Source: Ruminococcus sp. JC304
GTDB lineage: Bacteria > Bacillota > Clostridia > Lachnospirales > Lachnospiraceae
DNA length: 58,271 nt
Assembly (NCBI GenBank): GCA_000285855.2
Contig: HE978651.1
Span: 881,807-940,077 of the forward strand
Direction of reading: 5' to 3'
Shown here: one piece after another, positions 52,854-58,271 of the stretch
Layout of the letters: each line of letters begins with the position of its first letter
How positions within the stretch are numbered: position 1 is the first letter of the stretch
Position numbers and translations under genes: made by a program
Notes under the pieces: generated by a model
The model's input: the letters and a program-made list of their open reading frames with translations, nothing else
The model's database searches: none
Told to the model about the DNA's origin: nothing

Positions 52854-53059
52854 TGCTACAGATAGGAATGTATCACATATATTTTGTAAAATAAGTATTA
52901 AAATTCAGTATAGATACTGGTAAGATTTTAGGATTTATTATATAATAAAAACAATTAATGCCGAAGAATTTGTCTGCTTTTGTCAGATGAGAAATATTTG
53001 GGTGGGAAGTGTGTCCCATATTGCGGCAAACAAAAGAGTCTTAGGGAGGACATAAGGAA

Positions 53060-53473
53060 ATGGCAGTAGTAAAAGAATTAATCCGCACAGAAGAGAATGG
53101 AGCAATCAGCTTTGGCGATTATGAACTGACACAGAAATCCAAGTTATCAGATTACCAGCACCAGGGCGATATGTATAAAGTGAAGACTTTCAGGGAGATT
53201 ACAAAGCTGGAAAGAAACGGAATGTTCGTTTATGAATCTGTTCCGGGAACTTCAGTATTTGATCTTGTTCAGAGTGCGGACCAGATGGATTTCCATGTAG
53301 AGGGACCGGAAGATGCGCAGATTACAGTAGAAATGGAACCGGATACAGAGTATGAAGTATTTATCGAACAGGCAAGTACAGGAAAAATGAAGACGAATCT
53401 GGGCGGAAAGCTTTCTTTCAGTGTGGAGCTTGGAAATGCAGCAAGAGTAGAAGTTAAGATTGTAAAATGTTAA
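53060..53473 (+). CDS. Conserved protein of unknown function
   Basis: A 137-residue beta-rich soluble protein: ISFGDYEL, YKVKTFREITKLERNGMFVYES, GPEDAQITVEMEPDTEYEVF, MKTNLGGKLSFSVEL. I know close relatives in Lachnospiraceae upstream of radA, sometimes labelled endosialidase without support; I see no sialidase motif. AGGGAGG precedes the ATG. It overlaps radA by seven bases, so the two are coupled. Confidence 0.75.
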   Translation: MAVVKELIRTEENGAISFGDYELTQKSKLSDYQHQGDMYKVKTFREITKLERNGMFVYESVPGTSVFDLVQSADQMDFHVEGPEDAQITVEMEPDTEYEVFIEQASTGKMKTNLGGKLSFSVELGNAARVEVKIVKC

Positions 53474-54840
53474 AAAATAAAAAGACAGTTTATTTTTGCC
53501 AGGAGTGTGGCTATGAATCTGCCAAGTGGATGGGACAGTGTCCGGGATGCAAGACCTGGAATACTTTTGTGGAAGAAACAGTTTCTGCAAAGAAAAATCC
53601 CTCCGGCAATTTAAAGGCATCGGAGAAAAGACAGGATCCGGTAATTCTGAAGGATATCAGCCTGTCTGAAGATGAACGACAGACAACACAGATAGGAGAA
53701 CTTGACAGGGTGCTGGGAGGCGGTATCGTCCCCGGCTCCCTTGTTTTAGTGGGTGGTGATCCGGGTATTGGTAAATCTACCCTGCTTTTGCAGGTGTGCA
53801 GAAATCTGGCAGAAAATCAGGTGGCGGTTCTTTATATTTCAGGTGAGGAGTCCCTGCGTCAGATTAAGCTGAGAGCGAATCGAATCGGAGATTTTAATGA
53901 TAAAATGCAGCTTCTCTGTGAGACAAATCTGGAAGTGATCCGAGAGGTAATTGAGAGAAAAAAGCCAGATGTAGTTGTGATCGATTCTATTCAGACAATG
54001 TTTCATGAGGATGTCAGCTCTGCACCGGGAAGTGTATCTCAGGTCAGGGAGTCTACCAATATTTTAATGCAGATCGCCAAAGGTATGGGTATCTCTGTTT
54101 TTATTGTAGGACATGTGACAAAGGAAGGAAATGTGGCCGGACCAAGAGTCCTGGAACATATGGTAGATACAGTGCTCTACTTTGAGGGAGACCGTCATGC
54201 ATCTTACCGTGTTCTGCGTGCTGTGAAGAACCGTTTTGGTTCTACAAATGAGATTGGTGTATTTGAAATGTGCAATACAGGACTGGAGGAAGTAAAAAAT
54301 CCGTCAGAATACATGCTGAATGGAAGACCGGAGGATGCATCAGGTTCTGTTGTGGCATGCTCCATGGAAGGAACCCGTCCGATTCTGGTGGAGATTCAGG
54401 CTCTGGTGTGTCAAAGTAATTTTGGAATTCCTCGACGTACAGCAGTCGGTACAGATTTTAACAGGGTAAACCTGCTTATGGCTGTGCTAGAGAAGAAGGT
54501 TGGTATCCATTTGGGTACTTCGGATGCTTATGTGAATATTGCCGGAGGCATGAAAATGACAGAGCCTGCCATTGACCTGGGGATTTGCCTTGCCATTGTT
54601 TCCAGTTGTAAAGATGTGGTGATACCGGATAAGGTAATGGTATTTGGAGAGGTTGGTTTAAGTGGAGAGATCCGTGCAGTAAGCATGGCGGGACAGCGTG
54701 TGCAGGAGGCAAAGAAGCTAGGTTTTGAGACTGTTATGCTTCCGGAAGTATGTAAGTCTTCTGTGGGAAAGCCGGAAGGGATCAATCTGGTTTATGTGTC
54801 ACAGATCCGTGATGCGATCAGTTATATTATGAGAAAATAG
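53467..54840 (+). CDS. radA: DNA repair protein RadA (Sms)
   Basis: A 457-residue RecA-like helicase of recombinational repair and branch migration. A zinc finger (C11, C14, C25, C28) is followed by Walker A GGDPGIGKST (96-105), a KNRFGSTNEIGVFEM segment (RadA motif) and a Lon-protease-like C-terminal domain (AGGMKMTEPAIDLGI). It overlaps the preceding gene and is followed by a HAD gene at 45 bases. Confidence 0.96.
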   Translation: MLKNKKTVYFCQECGYESAKWMGQCPGCKTWNTFVEETVSAKKNPSGNLKASEKRQDPVILKDISLSEDERQTTQIGELDRVLGGGIVPGSLVLVGGDPGIGKSTLLLQVCRNLAENQVAVLYISGEESLRQIKLRANRIGDFNDKMQLLCETNLEVIREVIERKKPDVVVIDSIQTMFHEDVSSAPGSVSQVRESTNILMQIAKGMGISVFIVGHVTKEGNVAGPRVLEHMVDTVLYFEGDRHASYRVLRAVKNRFGSTNEIGVFEMCNTGLEEVKNPSEYMLNGRPEDASGSVVACSMEGTRPILVEIQALVCQSNFGIPRRTAVGTDFNRVNLLMAVLEKKVGIHLGTSDAYVNIAGGMKMTEPAIDLGICLAIVSSCKDVVIPDKVMVFGEVGLSGEIRAVSMAGQRVQEAKKLGFETVMLPEVCKSSVGKPEGINLVYVSQIRDAISYIMRK

Positions 54841-54885
54841 TTATTGGGGAATCCATAAATATTATTGCGGGTAGGAGAAAACGTT

Positions 54886-55551
54886 ATGGCAGATGGAATC
54901 AATACAGTGATTTTTGATATGGATGGAGTGATTTTTGACTCTGAAATACTCGTGCTGAGCTCATGGAAAGAGGTGGCAGGGCGTCATGGAATTCAGGATG
55001 TTGAGAAGGTATGTCATGAGTGCCTGGGAACCAATAGTGCTGTGAGTAAGCAGATTTTTCTGAGACATTATGGTCAGGATTTTCCCTATGATGAGTATAA
55101 AGCGGAGATGGCGGAAGTGTTTTTTGCCCATGCATCTGATGGAAAGCTGGCAAAGAAACAGGGAGTTGAGGAACTGTTGAAATATCTGAAAGACAAGGGA
55201 TTTAAAGTAGGGATTGCCAGTTCTACACGGGAGAAAATAGTACGCAGACAGATCTCGGAGGGGGGATTGCTGGAATATTTTGATCAGATCGTTGGAGGGG
55301 ATATGGTGAAACATAGCAAACCGGAACCGGATATTTTTCTGGAAGCATGCGGGAGACTGGAATCAAAACCGGAAAATTGTTATGTGATAGAAGATTCTTA
55401 TAATGGGATCAGGGCAGCACATGCAGCAGGAATGCATCCTATTATGGTGCCGGACCTGATGGAACCTACTGAGGAGATGAAGTCCCTTGCAGAACAGATT
55501 CTGGGATCCCTTTGCGAAGTACAGGAATTTATGCAGGAGTCAGTCAGATAA
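54886..55551 (+). CDS. HAD family hydrolase (beta-phosphoglucomutase-like)
   Basis: A 221-residue HAD subfamily IA protein: motif I FDMDGVIFDSE, motif II ASSTR, motif III KHSKPEPDIF, and EDSYNGIRAAHAAG. These resemble beta-phosphoglucomutase or sugar phosphatases; substrate unknown. I take the ATG at 54886 behind TAGGAG; the TTG at 54865 has no site. It ends at a bidirectional terminator. Confidence 0.87.
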   Translation: MADGINTVIFDMDGVIFDSEILVLSSWKEVAGRHGIQDVEKVCHECLGTNSAVSKQIFLRHYGQDFPYDEYKAEMAEVFFAHASDGKLAKKQGVEELLKYLKDKGFKVGIASSTREKIVRRQISEGGLLEYFDQIVGGDMVKHSKPEPDIFLEACGRLESKPENCYVIEDSYNGIRAAHAAGMHPIMVPDLMEPTEEMKSLAEQILGSLCEVQEFMQESVR

Positions 55552-55584
55552 ATTTATTTGTTTTAGAAGTGTCAGTAATTGAAT

Positions 55585-55650
55585 AAAAAAGAAATCTGTT
55601 TTTCCTGGTGTTTTTTAAAAGCTTTTTCAGGAAAACAGATTTCTTTTTTT
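55585..55650. terminator. Convergent bidirectional terminator
   Basis: AAGAAATCTGTTTTTCCTG (55589-55607) pairs with CAGGAAAACAGATTTCTT (55628-55645), flanked by A and T runs. It serves the HAD gene (+) and the transporter (-). Confidence 0.88.
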
Positions 55651-55665
55651 GCTATAAGTTTTTAC

Positions 55666-57057
55666 TTATGAGAGAACTCCTGTTGACTGTAAAAACAGGA
55701 TAAACATCATAACCGGTGCAACATATCGGATCATGATACGATAAAGTTTTTTTCTGCGGAATCTGCTGCCGTTTCGTTCCATTTCATCAATGACATAATC
55801 AGGTGTCATAACCCATCCGATCAGAATAGTGGAAAGTAATGCGATAAATGGCATCATAACACTGTTACTGATGTAATCCATGATATCAAGCAGCTGTCCT
55901 GTAGAACCATTGGGCAGTTTCACTTCTACATAGAAAATGCTGTATCCCAAAGCAATGATCGCAGAAGCGGCAAGATAAACTGCAGATAAAACAGAAACCG
56001 TTTTCTTTCTGCCTGTGTGGAAAATTTCCATACAGTTTGCAACAATGGATTCCAGCACAGAGATGCAGGATGACAGTGTTGCAAAAATAGCAGTTACAAA
56101 AAAGAGGATTCCTACAAATATGCCTGCTTTTCCCATGGCTGCAAAGACCTTTGGGAGAGATACAAACATAAGGCTTGGACCGGCTCCCATTCCCTCTGTT
56201 CCGGAAAATACGAATACAGCAGGGATGATCATGGCACCTGCAAGAAATGCAACTCCGGTGTCAAAAATTTCAATCTGATTAACAGCCTTGTTTAAGTCAA
56301 CATCAGGCTTTACATAAGAACCGTAGGTGATCATGATTCCCATGGACACGCTGAGAGAGAAGAACAGCTGACTCATTGCATCCAGCAGAATCTGTAAAAA
56401 TCTCTGTACAGTAAGCCCCTCAAGATTTGGGGTCAGGTAATAAAGAAATCCCTGGATCCCGGTATGTACCTGCCCGGAAGAATCTGTATGTTTCAGAGTC
56501 AGGGAATAAATGGAGATGATGACAACCAGTACCAAAAGAATCGGCATCATCCATTTAGATACTTTTTCAATACCATCCTGCACACCATTGTATACAATAA
56601 ATGCAGTTACACCCATGAAAATAAGTGCAAAAATAACCGGTGAGGTGGAGGAGGTGATAAAAGAAGTAAAATAATCATCTGCAGCGGCAGCTTTTGCCTG
56701 TCCTGTCAGGTAAACTACAGCATATTTGGTGATCCATCCACCGATCACCGCATAGTAAGTCATAATAAGAACAGGTACAAGAAAAGTCAGAATGCCTAAG
56801 AATTTCCATTTGGGCTTCATTTCAGTATAGGCGCCGATCGCACTTTTCTGAGTGCGGCGTCCGATTGCAATATCAGATGTAAGCAGAGTAAATCCAAATG
56901 TAAGTACAAGTATAAAATAAATGATTAAAAATAAACCGCCTCCGTCTTTGGCTGCAAGATATGGGAACCTCCATAAATTTCCTACTCCTACAGCACTGCC
57001 GGCTGCGGCAAGGACAAACCCCAGTTGTCCTGAAAAATGATTTGATTTCCTTTCCAT
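55666..57057 (-). CDS. Sodium-dependent transporter, NSS/SNF family
   Basis: A 463-residue LeuT-fold symporter moving an amino acid or amine with Na+. TM1 has GSAVGVGNLWRFPY (20-33) with the unwound substrate/Na+ site, followed by GGGLFLIIY. About 11 helices are expected, the number of most prokaryotic members. It is divergent from a LysR regulator gene, which probably controls it. AGGAG precedes the ATG. Substrate (tryptophan, tyrosine, branched-chain or other) is not readable. Confidence 0.93.
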   Translation of the reverse strand: MERKSNHFSGQLGFVLAAAGSAVGVGNLWRFPYLAAKDGGGLFLIIYFILVLTFGFTLLTSDIAIGRRTQKSAIGAYTEMKPKWKFLGILTFLVPVLIMTYYAVIGGWITKYAVVYLTGQAKAAAADDYFTSFITSSTSPVIFALIFMGVTAFIVYNGVQDGIEKVSKWMMPILLVLVVIISIYSLTLKHTDSSGQVHTGIQGFLYYLTPNLEGLTVQRFLQILLDAMSQLFFSLSVSMGIMITYGSYVKPDVDLNKAVNQIEIFDTGVAFLAGAMIIPAVFVFSGTEGMGAGPSLMFVSLPKVFAAMGKAGIFVGILFFVTAIFATLSSCISVLESIVANCMEIFHTGRKKTVSVLSAVYLAASAIIALGYSIFYVEVKLPNGSTGQLLDIMDYISNSVMMPFIALLSTILIGWVMTPDYVIDEMERNGSRFRRKKLYRIMIRYVAPVMMFILFLQSTGVLS

Positions 57058-57100
57058 AATAGATAATCTCCTGTATGATTTATGTTTGCATTAGTACGAT

Positions 57101-57120
57101 AACATATGTTAACATATAAG
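57101..57120. promoter_or_regulatory. Palindromic LysR-type operator candidate
   Basis: ATATGTTAACATAT (57104-57117) is a perfect 14-base palindrome within overlapping AACATATG units, midway in the 126-base gap between the divergent transporter and LysR genes. Confidence 0.5.
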
Positions 57121-57183
57121 TAAAATGAATGTTTTTACTAGTATATATTAAAAAAGGTAATGGATAAGAAGGAAGAAGTGTGA

Positions 57184-58056
57184 ATGAAGGAAATAAGAGA
57201 CAGATATGAAATTTTTTTGAAGGTATGTGAGACTGGAAGTTTTTCGAAAGCAGCAGAGGCGCTAAACTATACACAGTCGGGAATCAGTCAGATGATGGCC
57301 GGATTTGAGGAGGAACTGGGAGTACAGTTATTTGCAAGAGCTAAAAAGGGTGTAACTCTGACAGATAATGGAAGAATGCTGATGCCTTATATACAGGAGA
57401 TGACAAATCAGAAAGATAAACTCAGACAGGCTGCTTTTAATATTAATCATAAAATAGAAGGAAAGCTCAGAATAGGGAGTTTTTCCAGTGTAACTGCAAT
57501 GTGGATGCCGGAAGTGATCCATTATTTCAACAGAAATTATCCCCAGGTTGAGGTGCAGATCTTTGATGGAAATTATGATGAGATCAGAGACTGGATCATA
57601 CATGGGCAGGTGGACTGTGGATTTTTGTCTTCGATTGTTGCAGATAATCTGAAGTTTTATCCATTATGTAAGGACCCGCTCTGTGCTGTGATGCAGAAAA
57701 ATCATCCCCTTGCAGAAAAGAAAAGTGTGAGGCTGGAAGAACTGTTGGAGTATCCTTTTATTATAGAGACTCCGGGATGTGATAATGATATTTTACATTT
57801 ATTGGAAAGGTGTAGAAAGAAGCCGAAGATCTCCTATAGCTTTCGGGATGATACACTTATTATGGCATTTGTGAAAAATGGGTTGGGAGTGACGATTTCA
57901 CAGGAATTGGTTATGAAGGCGTTTGCTGATGATGTTGAGAGCAGACCGTTGGAGCCGGGAAGATCCAGAGTTATTGGGTTGGCATTTGCGAAGACAATGA
58001 ATTCGGTTGTTGCGAAAATTTTGGTGGAGTATTTTCAGCAAAGCAGGAAAGTATAG
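57184..58056 (+). CDS. LysR family transcriptional regulator
   Basis: A 290-residue LTTR. The N-terminal winged helix (CETGSFSKAAEALNYTQSGISQMMAGFEEELG region, recognition around TQSGISQ) is followed by a periplasmic-binding-like effector domain from about residue 90 (KLRIGSFSSVTAMWMPEV). GGAAGAAG precedes the ATG. Its divergent placement beside the NSS transporter suggests that it controls amino-acid uptake and itself; the effector is unknown. Confidence 0.93.
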   Translation: MKEIRDRYEIFLKVCETGSFSKAAEALNYTQSGISQMMAGFEEELGVQLFARAKKGVTLTDNGRMLMPYIQEMTNQKDKLRQAAFNINHKIEGKLRIGSFSSVTAMWMPEVIHYFNRNYPQVEVQIFDGNYDEIRDWIIHGQVDCGFLSSIVADNLKFYPLCKDPLCAVMQKNHPLAEKKSVRLEELLEYPFIIETPGCDNDILHLLERCRKKPKISYSFRDDTLIMAFVKNGLGVTISQELVMKAFADDVESRPLEPGRSRVIGLAFAKTMNSVVAKILVEYFQQSRKV

Positions 58057-58096
58057 TGACTGGAAATGATAAAGAATAAAAAAGTAAAAAAGGGGG

Positions 58097-58125
58097 TTGA
58101 CAGTGGGGGATAGGAGTGTTATATT
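58097..58125 (+). promoter_or_regulatory. Strong promoter P1 near the window end
   Basis: TTGACA (58097-58102), 17-base spacer, TATATT (58120-58125). Confidence 0.65.
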
Positions 58126-58209
58126 AGTTGAGCTGTCGGAAATAATTGTTTCTCAGATGGGGACAATTTAAATAGATTTCTGAAAGAAAAAAGAAATTAA
58201 AAAAAGTGC

Positions 58210-58238
58210 TTGACAACTTAAAGCCTTTGTGTTAAAGT
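58210..58238 (+). promoter_or_regulatory. Strong promoter P2 near the window end
   Basis: TTGACA (58210-58215), 17-base spacer, TAAAGT (58233-58238). Tandem with P1 at 113 bases; no ORF or ribosome site follows before the window ends. Confidence 0.6.
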
Positions 58239-58271
58239 AATCAAGTCGCTTGAACAGAGCTGACAGTTATG

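Noticed and set aside
53060-53473. Endosialidase
   Set aside because: I recall this label for relatives, but the 137-residue sequence has no Asp-box or sialidase catalytic motif.
1-58271. CRISPR array or cas genes
   Set aside because: No regularly spaced repeats or cas genes were found; the N-terminal Cas4-like domain belongs to the helicase.

Overview
The window is a low-to-moderate GC Firmicutes chromosome segment. A spore-forming gut clostridium of the Lachnospiraceae (Blautia/Dorea/Ruminococcus-like) fits best. The grounds are strong AGGAGG ribosome sites, a SigH-type sigma factor, a free-standing Spo0A DNA-binding domain, an IspF/CysS/MrnC/RlmB/SigH gene run, PyrK-PyrDB pyrimidine genes, a CIRCE operator, and several small proteins I recognise only from that family. 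The genus is an inference.

Layout. 33-5991: a GH31 alpha-glucosidase (minus strand), a Na+/amino-acid symporter, TrmO and aspartate kinase. 6074-7490: a gene graveyard with REP-like hairpins, the 3' end of an IS4/IS1634-like transposase, the C-terminal stub of a type III restriction enzyme, and a 143-bp MITE. 7490-11773: a cobalamin-riboswitch operon with an ABC importer, CbiK chelatase and a CGGC-domain protein. 11803-12178: terminator, a 216-bp internally deleted IS and a 49-bp repeat. 12257-16233: XPD/DinG-type helicase and a secreted serine hydrolase. 16256-21492: glycerol-1-phosphate dehydrogenase, ispF, cysS, mrnC, rlmB and a sigma factor. 21578-24000: tRNA-Thr followed by an accessory patch with a duplicated toxin/antisense-RNA cassette, a phage antirepressor fragment, palindromic repeats and a Uma2 nuclease-like gene. 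24152-31660: glnS, maf, two HAD phosphatases and a large cell-surface protein. 31692-37000: CIRCE-htpG, a Spo0A_C protein, DegV and CspA. 37272-42123: pyrC-F-K-D-E, with pyrD frameshifted. 42234-45066: VanZ-like protein and an M29 peptidase. 45092-48781: purE-M-N-D. 48782-58056: SseB-like protein, GntR regulator with clpC, radA, an NSS transporter and a divergent LysR regulator. The window ends in two strong tandem promoters with no gene yet visible, possibly upstream of a stable-RNA operon.

How the parts fit. Most of the window is housekeeping. The pyr and pur clusters make nucleotides. The riboswitch operon imports corrinoid and inserts cobalt. The G1P dehydrogenase/ispF cluster joins lipid and isoprenoid precursors to translation genes.

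The most interesting region is 21633-22850. Two diverged copies of a cassette sit directly behind tRNA-Thr. Each has a sense promoter, a ribosome site, a tiny ORF (29 and 17 codons) ending in the same KWLDGDK tail, and a 5'-to-3' mRNA stem. Each also has a hairpin terminator and, on the opposite strand, an extended -10 promoter firing into that terminator. The long-range stem and the terminator stem each carry a compensatory change between the copies. This is the architecture of a type I toxin-antitoxin system. The 60-bp repeat of the tRNA 3' end between the copies looks like an attachment-site duplication left by an integrative element.
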